From: Bacteroidales bacterium KHT7
GTDB lineage: Bacteria > Bacteroidota > Bacteroidia > Bacteroidales > Bacteroidaceae
Reading direction: 5' to 3'
DNA length: 64,000 nucleotides
Assembly (NCBI GenBank): GCA_900102385.1
Contig: FNBQ01000018.1
Coordinates: 1-64,000, forward strand
The notes under the pieces were generated by a model. That model was given only the letters and a program-made list of their open reading frames with translations. It searched no databases and was not told the origin of the DNA. Positions 37,802-46,876 of this stretch are shown here, piece by piece. Position 1 is the first letter of the stretch; the number at the start of each line of letters is the position of its first letter. Made by a program: the position numbers and the translations under genes.

Positions 37802-38092
37802 GTGGTACATAGTATATCTCCTTTTTTGGTTAATGGCAAAGAAACCTGTATAGGAACTCCTGATGTATTATGGCATATACACACCATGTTAGATGTGCCG
37901 TTACCTAATGGAGAAATAGCACATTTGGGCTTATCTGCTCCATCTGATCGCGACTATTCTTATGAAAAAGATAATAATACAGGTTCAACCTTTGTTGTTG
38001 GACAAAGAGATCGAAGAGTTCAATATTATCACAATAATAAAAATACAATTAGTATGTCATGGAAAACATGGAAAAAATTAGCAGGTTTATAA
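37802..38092 (+). CDS. Possible toxin fragment with JAMM-like motif
   Basis: The frame opens at a GTG and gives 96 residues, AT-rich, without a signal peptide. It contains a WHIH motif followed after 20 residues by SDRD, reminiscent of the metal-binding HxH...SxxD arrangement of JAB/JAMM peptidases and of some C-terminal polymorphic-toxin domains. The frame is open 8 codons further upstream but has no start there, so it may be the detached C-terminal part of a larger protein. It overlaps the next gene by 34 bp. The function is speculative, and it may be non-functional. Confidence 0.45.
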   Translation: MVHSISPFLVNGKETCIGTPDVLWHIHTMLDVPLPNGEIAHLGLSAPSDRDYSYEKDNNTGSTFVVGQRDRRVQYYHNNKNTISMSWKTWKKLAGL

Positions 38093-38586
38093 TTTGTGGA
38101 TGCTTGTGGATTTTGTTTTTGTTGCTTCTGCAAAGTTGCAAGTCGCACGATTTCTTTCACCAAGTAGCCAAGAACAGTAAGTATACAAATAAGCTATACA
38201 AAAAATATTTAAAAACGTATGGAAATGCTTCTATGATAGACCCCGAAGGCACTTCCTCTGTACTATGGTATTATGATAAAAACAAGATACATATAACTGA
38301 TATTAACAGAGCAAAAATAGCTTCAAAGAAAGAATATAATTGTAATTCTGATTCTGTAATAAACATTAGAAAATTTAAGCGAGGTTGTTATTCTGAATGT
38401 ATAGATGCTGAAGGATTCAAATCTTCTTTTTATGATGTAAAAGAAGACTCTCTTTATGAGATATATGTTTGCTTGGATATTTGTGAATTAAAGTCAAAGG
38501 AAACAGATTGTCCAGTAATAAAGCAACTTCGTGAACATATCATAAAGTACAAGTTATGGGAAGTTGAGGTCGTAAGTGTAAAGTAA
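38059..38586 (+). CDS. Small lipoprotein, possible immunity protein
   Basis: The 175-residue protein has a lipoprotein signal (lipobox LLQSC, Cys27), then a Lys/Tyr-rich body with several cysteines. I recognise no family. It is AT-rich like the gene it overlaps. The overlap and the small size would fit a toxin-immunity pair, which is inference only. A strong bidirectional terminator follows. Confidence 0.6.
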   Translation: MENMEKISRFIICGCLWILFLLLLQSCKSHDFFHQVAKNSKYTNKLYKKYLKTYGNASMIDPEGTSSVLWYYDKNKIHITDINRAKIASKKEYNCNSDSVINIRKFKRGCYSECIDAEGFKSSFYDVKEDSLYEIYVCLDICELKSKETDCPVIKQLREHIIKYKLWEVEVVSVK

Positions 38587-38642
38587 TACATTTCTGTAAG
38601 ATTAAACGTTTGTTTTTCCAAGGCATAGCCTTGCAAAATAAG

Positions 38643-38688
38643 CAACAGAGCGGAAAGATGAAATATACCTTTCCGCTCTGTTGTTTTT
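38643..38688. terminator. Bidirectional terminator before the hybrid regulator
   Basis: A 14-bp perfect stem (38644-38657 with 38669-38682) is followed by GTTTTTATTT on the right. It ends the rightward lipoprotein gene and nearly touches the stop of the leftward regulator gene. Confidence 0.85.
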
Positions 38689-41557
38689 ATTTCTTCTGCG
38701 AATGTTGCTGACGGTAAACCGACGGCGTTACCTCGAAATTCTGTCTGAACACTCGGCTGAAATAACTCATATCGTCAAAGCCGCAAGCAAGCGATACCTC
38801 GCCGATAGGCGTGTTCGTCTCAGAAAGAAGCCTGCATGCCTTCTGCAATCTCAACTGCAATATGTAAACCGACGCACTATAGCCCGTAATAGCCTTTATC
38901 CTTCGGTTAAGAGTAGATTTACTTGCACACAGCATCGGCGCGATAGTGTCGAGCACCAACTGCCCCTTTAGCATCTGCTTGTCAACAACCTCCTGAAGAT
39001 TTTCCATAAACTTGGCATCTTCTTCCGAAACCACGCGTACGTTCTTCTCCTCCTCTGTTGTTGGGAACGGAGTTCCGTCGATTGGCGCATTCTCCTCGGC
39101 TGTTGTAGTCTGAACGTCGCTTCCAACGGTGTATGTTGGGGTTGATGTAGCAAGAGAAATCTGCAACTCCTTACGTCTCTTCTGCGTCTGCGAGATAAGG
39201 CGTGACACGATAGCCTGCAACTCATCGGCATTGAACGGCTTTGTAAGATATCCGTCGGCTCCAACTTCGAATCCGCGCACTCGGTCCTCGTCCGAACTGC
39301 GCGCCGAAACTATTACGATTGGAACGCCGCCAAGCATCTCAGACTGACGGATTACGCTACACAATTCGTAGCCGTCCATTCCCGGCATCATAAGGTCGGT
39401 AAGGATAAGGTCGGGCAACTCTTTCTCGAGTTTGTGCAGAGCCTCGTAGCCGTCGCAGGCGCGCACTACCCTGTAATGCAGATGAAGCAGAAGCGTTATA
39501 TAGTCAGCCACATCATCGTTGTCCTCAACAATCATTACAAGCGGAAGGTCTGAGCCAGATGGTTCTGGCTGTGTCTTTGCCGCGGCAGCCTCGTTTTCCA
39601 TGTTCAAGGCAGCCGCATCGATAACAGAACCGCTTACCGTATAGTTGTCTCCCACCGTCCAAGGCTTCGGCTCACTCTCGAGCGATGTCTGCTGCAATGG
39701 CAGGACTATGCGCATCGTTGTTCCCGATTCGCGATTGTAGGCGTCTACCGTTCCGCCCATAAACTCAACCATCTGGCGCACGAAAGGCAGTCCGATGCCC
39801 GTACTACCCTGCTTGCGTTGCGAGCCGCCCTGATAGAACAGTTCGAAGACGTGCGGCAAGTCGACATCTGGAATTCCGCTGCCGGTATCCGAAATCTCGA
39901 GAATCAGATTTGTTTCGTGACGCTCCATCGTGAGCGTTATCGAACCAAGTGCCGGCGTAAACTTGAACGAGTTTGAGAGCAGATTTCGGATAATTCGGTC
40001 GATATACTCTGGAACGAAATCCATTTCTATGCGGTCTTCGCTCGAAACGGTCTTGAGGTCGATGTGCTTCACCTTTGCATAGTCGGCATATCCAACAACA
40101 GCCATCTTTATGCACGAAATGATATCGCCGCGCCGCCACTCAACCTGACCATGACCAGCCATAAGTTTAGAGATGCTCAGGAGTTCGTTTACCAAGTCGA
40201 GCAGTTTGTCGCCCTGCTTCTTTATAGAGTCGAGATAATGATATCGCATTTTCTCGTCCAAATCGGGCGTTTTAAGTTGGTCGGCAAGACCAATCATAAC
40301 CGTAAGCGGAGTTCTGAACTCATGTGTTATGTTGGTAAGGAACGTTGTTCGCATGCTGTCTACCGAGCGCAGAGCCTCCAAGCCCTTTGAACGCGCCTTC
40401 AGGGCATAACTCACGGCAAAGATAACAACAAGCATAACAAACACCAAGATGCCGCCAAGCCAGATGAACATCATGTGAAGTTCCTGCTTGCTCTCGTACA
40501 CCAGACGCATAACCTCTATTTTCCTTTCGCTCTTCTCGTGCTCGTAGTTTATGCACACGTCTCTGATGTCCTCGTTTTCCTTGCGGTTCATAATGCTGTC
40601 GCGCATGGCATTTGCCAGTTTGTAGTATTCGAGCGCATGAACCGCATCGCCGTCCTTCTCTTTCAGCTTTGCCTTGAGCGTGTATGTCTCCTTCATCAGT
40701 TCGAAGGATTTAGTCATCTCGGAGAGTTCAAGACATCTGTCCGAAACGGCGTTCGCCTCGACCGAAGAGCCGTTCTCTACAAGCAGGTTTCCAAGCGACA
40801 GAAGCGGCTGTATGGTATGCCACACATCGCCAATGCCACGCATCATGTTTGCAGCCTTACGGTATTCTTCCATCGCCTCCTCATACTTCTTCTCTTTAGA
40901 CAACAAATCGCCGAAATGGACATGGCAAAGCGATTGTCCACGAAGATTGTTAATCTCGACATTCATCTTCATGGACATTTCGAAGTACACCCTTGCCGAA
41001 TCTATCTGATTGCGGTCCAAGAATACAGAACCGAGATTCGCATAGTTTATGGCGAGTCCGACATCGCTCTTCAGAACCTTCTCGCCGCTTAGTGAACGGC
41101 GGAAGTATTTCTCGGCCTCATCAAGGTCGCCGAGCGAATAGAATACGTTGCCCAATCCGTTTACGGCAGCCGTCAGGCTCTTGAACATTGCCGCGCTATC
41201 GCTGTATTCCTCGGCATACTGAAGTGCGCTGTAATGCTGGTGCATAGCCTCTTCGAGGCGTCCAAGACGGCGCAGCGTAGTGGCCAACTGATTGTAATCG
41301 TAGACGATATTAAGCGTGTCCTTTGCATCAAGCGACAGTTCGAGCGCCTTTTGCTGAAAATCCATTGCCTCGGCAAAACGCGAGTCTTCGCGCAGCGCCT
41401 TGCCTCTTACACGCAGATTCTCGGCCTTAGCCATAATAGAATCGCACTGTGTCTTGCTAAGAGTATTCTTTGTAGCATTGGGAAACTCCCTACATCCTGT
41501 TATCAACAAAGATATAGAGAGCATCTTTATAAGGGTTAAACGCAAAAAAAACTTCAT
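38687..41557 (-). CDS. Hybrid two-component regulator with TPR sensor and AraC output
   Basis: The start at MKFFLRLTLIKM (41557) gives 956 residues. In order: a lipobox-like signal (LLITGC), about six TPR units (residues 40-320), a membrane helix (363-386), a histidine kinase domain (phospho-acceptor His412 in NITHEFRTPL; ATP site ending GSTGIGLPFV), a receiver domain (Asp721 in LILTDLMMPGMDG) and an AraC DNA-binding domain (about 850-950). Such one-protein systems often control polysaccharide use, but their sensor is normally a beta-propeller and no susC/susD pair lies nearby. The target is unknown. Confidence 0.9.
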   Translation of the reverse strand: MKFFLRLTLIKMLSISLLITGCREFPNATKNTLSKTQCDSIMAKAENLRVRGKALREDSRFAEAMDFQQKALELSLDAKDTLNIVYDYNQLATTLRRLGRLEEAMHQHYSALQYAEEYSDSAAMFKSLTAAVNGLGNVFYSLGDLDEAEKYFRRSLSGEKVLKSDVGLAINYANLGSVFLDRNQIDSARVYFEMSMKMNVEINNLRGQSLCHVHFGDLLSKEKKYEEAMEEYRKAANMMRGIGDVWHTIQPLLSLGNLLVENGSSVEANAVSDRCLELSEMTKSFELMKETYTLKAKLKEKDGDAVHALEYYKLANAMRDSIMNRKENEDIRDVCINYEHEKSERKIEVMRLVYESKQELHMMFIWLGGILVFVMLVVIFAVSYALKARSKGLEALRSVDSMRTTFLTNITHEFRTPLTVMIGLADQLKTPDLDEKMRYHYLDSIKKQGDKLLDLVNELLSISKLMAGHGQVEWRRGDIISCIKMAVVGYADYAKVKHIDLKTVSSEDRIEMDFVPEYIDRIIRNLLSNSFKFTPALGSITLTMERHETNLILEISDTGSGIPDVDLPHVFELFYQGGSQRKQGSTGIGLPFVRQMVEFMGGTVDAYNRESGTTMRIVLPLQQTSLESEPKPWTVGDNYTVSGSVIDAAALNMENEAAAAKTQPEPSGSDLPLVMIVEDNDDVADYITLLLHLHYRVVRACDGYEALHKLEKELPDLILTDLMMPGMDGYELCSVIRQSEMLGGVPIVIVSARSSDEDRVRGFEVGADGYLTKPFNADELQAIVSRLISQTQKRRKELQISLATSTPTYTVGSDVQTTTAEENAPIDGTPFPTTEEEKNVRVVSEEDAKFMENLQEVVDKQMLKGQLVLDTIAPMLCASKSTLNRRIKAITGYSASVYILQLRLQKACRLLSETNTPIGEVSLACGFDDMSYFSRVFRQNFEVTPSVYRQQHSQKK

Positions 41558-41589
41558 AGTTTCAATTCTTATTAAAAACAATGGTTTTG

Positions 41590-41597
41590 CAAATATA
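41590..41597 (-). promoter_or_regulatory. -7 element of the hybrid regulator gene
   Basis: TATATTTG on the minus strand, 33 nt before the start codon. Confidence 0.5.
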
Positions 41598-41644
41598 AGA
41601 AAATTTGTAAATAAAAAGGAGAGCCTGCTGTATTTGTTTAACTG

Positions 41645-42110
41645 AATTTTACGAATAGGTGTGAATTAGAGTATCTAAGTGTAATTAAACCACTTTGGAA
41701 AAACAAGGTTTGTTAAAATTTTTAGAAGTAAAAAAGTTCTCTCTCATTTTAATTTTCCAATTACTTTTACAGCAAGCTCTCCGTCGTTTTCCTAAAACAA
41801 ATCTAAAACCATTAAAACTAAAACAGGTAAACACCATAGATTAAAATCCAAAATTAATAAGTATCGTGCAAAAACTGATATAACAACTAACTTATGTCTA
41901 AAATGCAAAAAAGCTTTTAACTCTGAACAGCGAAGCATCACTGTTTCGTTGTTCTGTTTGCAAAGGTATGCGATTTGGGAGAAAGTCGTTAGGAAATTCT
42001 TTTCATTAGTTGGTGTTTTACAGTCATTCGATAGGATTTTTGAACTCTGCGTCGATTTCACCATTGTTACAAAACAATCACACGATGCGAAAAACGAATC
42101 ATCAGAAACG
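41645..42110. other. Gene-free spacer
   Basis: About 470 bp with no frame that looks coding on either strand and no convincing structured RNA; it is AT-rich throughout. Confidence 0.5.
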
Positions 42111-42137
42111 AAAAAATCCCGAAATAATCGGGATTTT
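42111..42137 (-). terminator. Terminator of the dut operon
   Basis: A 10-bp perfect stem (42113-42122 with 42128-42137, 5-nt loop) is followed leftward by six T; it lies 7 bp after the EnvC-like stop. Confidence 0.85.
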
Positions 42138-42143
42138 CAGATA

Positions 42144-43652
42144 TCATCGTGCAAGCCATTGCTCGGGATTCAGCTTCGTCGTTTCTTTTCGGAGCTGGAA
42201 ATTAAGAAATGAATTTCCGTCGCCGTCAGAGCCAACTTTTCCTATTATTTCACGTGCTTTTATCTTCGTGCCTCGGCTCACGCTAACCGAAGCAAGGTTA
42301 TTGTAAAACGAAATGTAACTTCCGTGGCGCACCAGAACGCTTATCGTTCCGTTGAAGGTAAACACGGCTGTAACCTCGCCGTCGTACACGCAACGCACGC
42401 TCGCTCCTGCCGCGCCCTTGATGCCGATGCCCTTGCTGTCGAGCACAACGTCCTTCAAGCCCTCGACCTTGTACTGGCCGAAATGACTCACAATAACGTA
42501 AGTTCCGGTGATTGGCATTGGCAGAGAGCCTTTGCATCGCTCAAACTTGGCGTTGAACTCGGCATTATCCTTGTCTACCGCCTCATCGAGAAGTCGTTTT
42601 GCCTCTTCGGCGGCTTTCTTTGCCTCTTCCTCGGCTGCCAGAGCCTCTTCTTCGGCTTTCTTCTTCTCGGCTGCGGCTTTCTTAGCCTCCTTTGCAGCGG
42701 CGGCACGCTCGGTTGCCGACTTCTTGGCTGCTGCCTGAACCTTTGCCTTGGCGGTTGCCTCGGCTTTCTTGGCAGCGGCAACTTTCTTCTCTTTTTCCGT
42801 TACTTTAGCCTTGGCTGCGGCTGTCTTTGCCTTTCCTTTCTTCTTTACGGCGGCAATTTTTTCTGAATTCGAGCTATTCGTTATCGCCTTCTCGATGAGT
42901 TTCTCAATCTGAGCATCGAGAGCGGTGGCATCTTTCTTCTGATTATTCAGCTCTTTCTGAAGGCTTTTCTGCTTTTTCTTCAGGTCGTCTACAATTTTGC
43001 GCTGCTCCATCTGCTTGCCTTCGAGCACTTTCTGTTCGTGAACACCTTGCTGAAGAAGATTGTCCTTCGCGCCCTTCACATTAAGGAGTTCGCTACGTTT
43101 TTCAAGAATCTGACGTTCTTTCTCGGCAATAATCTCGCCCTGCGCGCGCTGATAAACGGCATATTCGCGAACATACCTCATGCGGCGATACAACTGCGAG
43201 AATGACTTGGCAGAGAAGATAAACATCAGTTTGTCCTGAACCGTACGGTTTCGGTACATATATTTTACCGACTGCTCGTACCGATGCTTTCGCTCCTTCA
43301 GTTTTTCTTCGAGAATGTCGAGTTGCTTCTGAAGGTCGGCAATATCAGCAGTAAGGATATTCACGTCGCCCTCGATAGTATGAATGTAGTTCTTGCGCTC
43401 GTCAATCTGCCCTGTGATAAGCGCAAGGTCGTTGAGCTGACTTCTCACATCTTTCTTTGTAGAGCGAAGCAACGCTTCCTGCTGGGAAATTTTCTGCTGC
43501 AAGCCGTCGCGCTTCTCCTGCAACTCCTTTATCTTCTTTGCCGACTTTGTTGCTGTGGCTGATTTTGACGTTGGCGCAGGCGTATTCTGCGACATCGCTG
43601 GATGCGATGACGCAAGGCACAACATGCAGAATATTAAAAGGACCTTCCTCAT
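42144..43652 (-). CDS. EnvC-like coiled-coil protein with degenerate LytM domain
   Basis: The 502-residue exported protein has a signal peptide, long coiled coils (about 35-270), a low-complexity Ala/Lys/Glu stretch (about 270-360) and a C-terminal M23/LytM domain. The usual metal and catalytic HxH near the end is replaced (FLNFQLRKE), so the domain is probably inactive and acts as an amidase activator like EnvC in cell division. It is the last gene of the dut-TPR-DUF4292-EnvC group. Confidence 0.88.
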   Translation of the reverse strand: MRKVLLIFCMLCLASSHPAMSQNTPAPTSKSATATKSAKKIKELQEKRDGLQQKISQQEALLRSTKKDVRSQLNDLALITGQIDERKNYIHTIEGDVNILTADIADLQKQLDILEEKLKERKHRYEQSVKYMYRNRTVQDKLMFIFSAKSFSQLYRRMRYVREYAVYQRAQGEIIAEKERQILEKRSELLNVKGAKDNLLQQGVHEQKVLEGKQMEQRKIVDDLKKKQKSLQKELNNQKKDATALDAQIEKLIEKAITNSSNSEKIAAVKKKGKAKTAAAKAKVTEKEKKVAAAKKAEATAKAKVQAAAKKSATERAAAAKEAKKAAAEKKKAEEEALAAEEEAKKAAEEAKRLLDEAVDKDNAEFNAKFERCKGSLPMPITGTYVIVSHFGQYKVEGLKDVVLDSKGIGIKGAAGASVRCVYDGEVTAVFTFNGTISVLVRHGSYISFYNNLASVSVSRGTKIKAREIIGKVGSDGDGNSFLNFQLRKETTKLNPEQWLAR

Positions 43653-43658
43653 AGGCTA

Positions 43659-44582
43659 CTAAAACGAAGAGAACAATTCTTCGACAGATGACAACTTTGT
43701 GTATTTTGAAGAAAGAGTTGTTCTGGTCTCCCAGTCGCTGCTGTCGCCAAAACCGCTCAGACTCATGTCGAGCGAGAGATTATGGTCGGCTATGATTGAG
43801 ATGAGAACCGATGTTGGGAAATTCTTGCCCGACTGAAGTTTACGGTAAGCCTGATACTTGCAGTTTACCTGATATTTTGTTCCGACGCGCGAAACCTTTG
43901 CCTGTCCGATGGTTCCATCGGTTGGGTTTGCCCAGAATCCGAACTGCATTCGTCCTGTGCCCAGAGGCTTCAGATATATCTGACTGTTGTTTGCCGTTCC
44001 TATTCCAAATGGAGTGGATGCGGTGGTCTTCTTCACGCCGGGAGAATACAAATCGGCCCAGAACATTGCCTGAATTGAGTAGAAATCAATCTTCGCCTCT
44101 TTCAAAAAGTCGATTTCATCGTATGCTATCTGTACATACTGAGCGTGAAAGCGGTCAACAACCATCATGTAATCGGGTGTAAACTCCAATCGTCCAATCT
44201 CTGTGCCGATGAAAGGGGCAAGAATCATAAGCTGAATGCTCTCGTCGCGCTTCATCCGAAGGGTTGCGTTCACCTTCTGACTGTGGTCGCCAAGCGTCAG
44301 ATTCAATCTTGCTTTGGCAGTTATCGCACCCTTGTCCACAATGTTAGAAAGGACAAGTTTAAGTTTTTTCAGATTTTCGGCTGCCTTCTCTTTCTTCTTC
44401 GCCACGGCATTCTTCCTTGCCACCTCAACGCTGTCAACAAAGAGCGTATCAACAGCCATCGAATCAAGTTTCAGAGAATCATTCTTCAACGAATCTGCAA
44501 CAATCGAATCGGCTTCAACCTGCGCTCCGGCTGTTTGCATTACAGCCAAGACAACGGCAGCCAGAATAAATCTTCTTTTCAT
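43659..44582 (-). CDS. DUF4292 family exported protein
   Basis: The start at MKRRFILAAVVLAVMQTAGA (44582) gives a signal peptide and 307 residues; the ATG overlaps the TPR gene's stop as TAATG. The body matches DUF4292, a Bacteroidetes family with a LolA/LolB-like shape: ITAKARLNLTLGDHSQKVNATLRM and LIMAPF-type segment LMILAPFIGTEIGRLEFTPD. A role in lipoprotein handling is inferred from that resemblance. Confidence 0.82.
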   Translation of the reverse strand: MKRRFILAAVVLAVMQTAGAQVEADSIVADSLKNDSLKLDSMAVDTLFVDSVEVARKNAVAKKKEKAAENLKKLKLVLSNIVDKGAITAKARLNLTLGDHSQKVNATLRMKRDESIQLMILAPFIGTEIGRLEFTPDYMMVVDRFHAQYVQIAYDEIDFLKEAKIDFYSIQAMFWADLYSPGVKKTTASTPFGIGTANNSQIYLKPLGTGRMQFGFWANPTDGTIGQAKVSRVGTKYQVNCKYQAYRKLQSGKNFPTSVLISIIADHNLSLDMSLSGFGDSSDWETRTTLSSKYTKLSSVEELFSSF

Positions 44583-46375
44583 TACTGAATATATTTCTTT
44601 AACCTGATTTTTTTCTTTAATGTCTTTGAGTCGCATCCCATCGAGTCGGCTTTCTTCCAAAGCTGAAGGGCCTTGGCTGTCTCGCCGCACTTGTAGTAGA
44701 TATCTCCCTGATGTTCAATGATTCCAGAACTTTCACCGCCGCCATATTTGATGGCCTGATCGATGTAAATCTTAGCCTCGGTATATCGTGCCTTCATAAA
44801 CAGAACCCATGCGTAAGTATCGAGGAATGTTGAACTTTCGGGCTCTTTCTTTATCGTTTTGTAACTCATCTCCTCAGCCTTGTCGAGCTGCTGATTCTGC
44901 AACGACAGATAGTAGGCGTAGTTGTTGAGTGTTCCGATGTTGTCGCTGTTATATTTAAGCGATGCGTCGTAAGCTTCGAAACATTCCTTCAGCATGTTCT
45001 TGTCGTGATACACATCGGCAAGAATCGAATACAAGTCAGATGCTATATTGGCATCGCTGCTGTCGTCGATATGCTCAACGCCCTGCTTCAGAACAGCGAG
45101 CGCCTTTTCGTGCTGCTTCATCTGGTCGTAGGCAAGACCGCCGTACATGTAGAATGTAAGATTGTCGGGGTCGTACTCTATTCCGAGTTCGCAGATGACA
45201 GCCACCTCCTTGTAGTCGCCCTTCTGAACGGCATAACTAAGAAGTTGAAGGCGGGCAAGCGAGTTGTCGGGCTCAATATCGAGAATCTTGTTCACGATTG
45301 GCTTAACCTCGGATTCCTGCATGTTCTTCATCTGCATATAATCCACAGCAAGCATCGGAATTCCGGCATTGTCGAGGTTGGTATTCTCAAGTGCCTTGCG
45401 GAACTTGCTCATGACGTATGCCGTGTCGGGCGTTTCATTCTCGTTCTTTATCACGATTTGACGCAGAAGAACGACCTTTGCATCAGATTCTACGCTGCGG
45501 AGCGACAGAATCGTATCGACCTGCTGCTCGTAGAGCGAATCTTTTCCGGCAGCATCGTAGAAGTTTGCCAGAGACAGGCGCGCCAATGCGTTAGAACCAT
45601 CTTCGGCAAGAACCTCGCGATACAAATCGTATGCCTTATCTGGCTCTCCTGCGCTATTGTACGTTTCGGCAAGAATAACCTTGTAGCGCGAATCGTTAGG
45701 ATATTCGTCCTGAAGAGACTTAACCTCATCGATGGCTTTCTGCTTCTCGCCAAGTTTCATCAGCAGAAGCATCTTCTCCATAACCAATTCCTCCGATTTG
45801 CCCTCTATAGCCTCGACCTCGTTCAGTATTCTGATTGAGTTCGGAACATCATTCACCTTCTTGTAGAGCGACAAAAGGGAGAAAAGCACATCGTTGCGCT
45901 GCGGAAAATTCTTGTACAAATCTTCGTATACGGCAATAGCCTCGTCGTACTTCGACTTGTCGTATTCGTAAAGATTTGCAAGAATCTGCTTGTACCAGAA
46001 ATTGTCGGGGTCGCACTCGACGGCTTTCTTGTAGTATTCTTCGGCTTTGTCTTTTAGGTTAAGCGACATGTAATAAGAAGCAAGGTCGAAGAGCGTTCTG
46101 CCGTCCATTGGCTGAATCTCCAGACAATGCTTATACATCTCGAATGCGGCAGAATGTTCGCCGAGCCTTCTCATTCTGAGGGCTTCGGAGAAACAATAGT
46201 CAAACTGTCGCTGCTGTTCGTATGATAGTTGAGGGATTTTTACTGCGTTCTTGCTCTTTGCCTTTGCAACGCTGTGCTTTTTCTGCACGGCCTGCTTCTG
46301 CGAGCCGCATGAAATAAATCCGCAGCCCACTCCGCACAAAAGAAGTATCCCAATGTATAATCGACTAATTCTCAT
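44582..46375 (-). CDS. TPR-repeat lipoprotein
   Basis: The 597-residue protein has a lipobox (GFISC, Cys23) and about ten TPR units from residue 55 to the end, for example ALRMRRLGEHSAAFEMYKHC and FDLASYYMSLNLKDKAEEYY. It probably scaffolds an envelope complex. Its ATG overlaps the dut stop by one base (TAATG), indicating translational coupling. Confidence 0.85.
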   Translation of the reverse strand: MRISRLYIGILLLCGVGCGFISCGSQKQAVQKKHSVAKAKSKNAVKIPQLSYEQQRQFDYCFSEALRMRRLGEHSAAFEMYKHCLEIQPMDGRTLFDLASYYMSLNLKDKAEEYYKKAVECDPDNFWYKQILANLYEYDKSKYDEAIAVYEDLYKNFPQRNDVLFSLLSLYKKVNDVPNSIRILNEVEAIEGKSEELVMEKMLLLMKLGEKQKAIDEVKSLQDEYPNDSRYKVILAETYNSAGEPDKAYDLYREVLAEDGSNALARLSLANFYDAAGKDSLYEQQVDTILSLRSVESDAKVVLLRQIVIKNENETPDTAYVMSKFRKALENTNLDNAGIPMLAVDYMQMKNMQESEVKPIVNKILDIEPDNSLARLQLLSYAVQKGDYKEVAVICELGIEYDPDNLTFYMYGGLAYDQMKQHEKALAVLKQGVEHIDDSSDANIASDLYSILADVYHDKNMLKECFEAYDASLKYNSDNIGTLNNYAYYLSLQNQQLDKAEEMSYKTIKKEPESSTFLDTYAWVLFMKARYTEAKIYIDQAIKYGGGESSGIIEHQGDIYYKCGETAKALQLWKKADSMGCDSKTLKKKIRLKKYIQ

Positions 46376-46809
46376 TATTTTCTTCCACTATGGCCAAAAC
46401 CACCTTCGCCTCTCTCTGTTTCCGAGAGAGTTTCAACTGCCTCCCACTCTACCTGTTCGTAGCGTGCCACAACCATCTGCGCAATGCGCTCGCCATCCTC
46501 GATTACAAAATCGGTATCAGAAAGATTAACAAGAATAACGCCAATCTCGCCACGATAGTCGGCATCGATTGTGCCGGGCGAATTAAGTACGGTGATGCCC
46601 TTCTTCAGAGCCAAGCCGCTGCGCGGTCTCACCTGAGCCTCGTATCCTTCGGGAAGGGCAATGCTCAAGCCTGTCGGTACAAGACATCTCTGCAATGGTT
46701 TCAATACGATTGGTTCGGTTATGTTGGCACGCAAATCCATGCCTGCCGACAATCCGGTAGCATACGCAGGCAGCGCGTGATGCGATTTATTTATTATCTG
46801 AACTTTCAT
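46375..46809 (-). CDS. dut: dUTP diphosphatase
   Basis: The enzyme converts dUTP to dUMP, keeping uracil out of DNA. The start at [14 protein letters not shown] (46809) gives 144 residues, the normal trimeric dUTPase size. The five motifs are present: [37 protein letters not shown] and the C-terminal [11 protein letters not shown]. It opens a four-gene leftward operon and faces a dGTPase gene. Confidence 0.95.
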   Translation of the reverse strand: MKVQIINKSHHALPAYATGLSAGMDLRANITEPIVLKPLQRCLVPTGLSIALPEGYEAQVRPRSGLALKKGITVLNSPGTIDADYRGEIGVILVNLSDTDFVIEDGERIAQMVVARYEQVEWEAVETLSETERGEGGFGHSGRK

Positions 46810-46830
46810 TATAATGTTAATAATTAGGTG

Positions 46831-46858
46831 CAAAAGTAAAAAAAAAGAGTTACTTTTG
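46831..46858. promoter_or_regulatory. Divergent overlapping promoters of dut and dgt
   Basis: A leftward TACTTTTG (46831-46838) and a rightward TACTTTTG (46851-46858) are separated by 12 bp, so each -7 element lies in the other's upstream region. Confidence 0.55.
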
Positions 46859-46876
46859 CAAGAAAATTTGCCTATT

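Noticed and set aside
41792-42064. A 90-codon leftward frame in the 41.6-42.1 kb spacer
   Set aside because: No start signal, composition or motif suggests a real protein.
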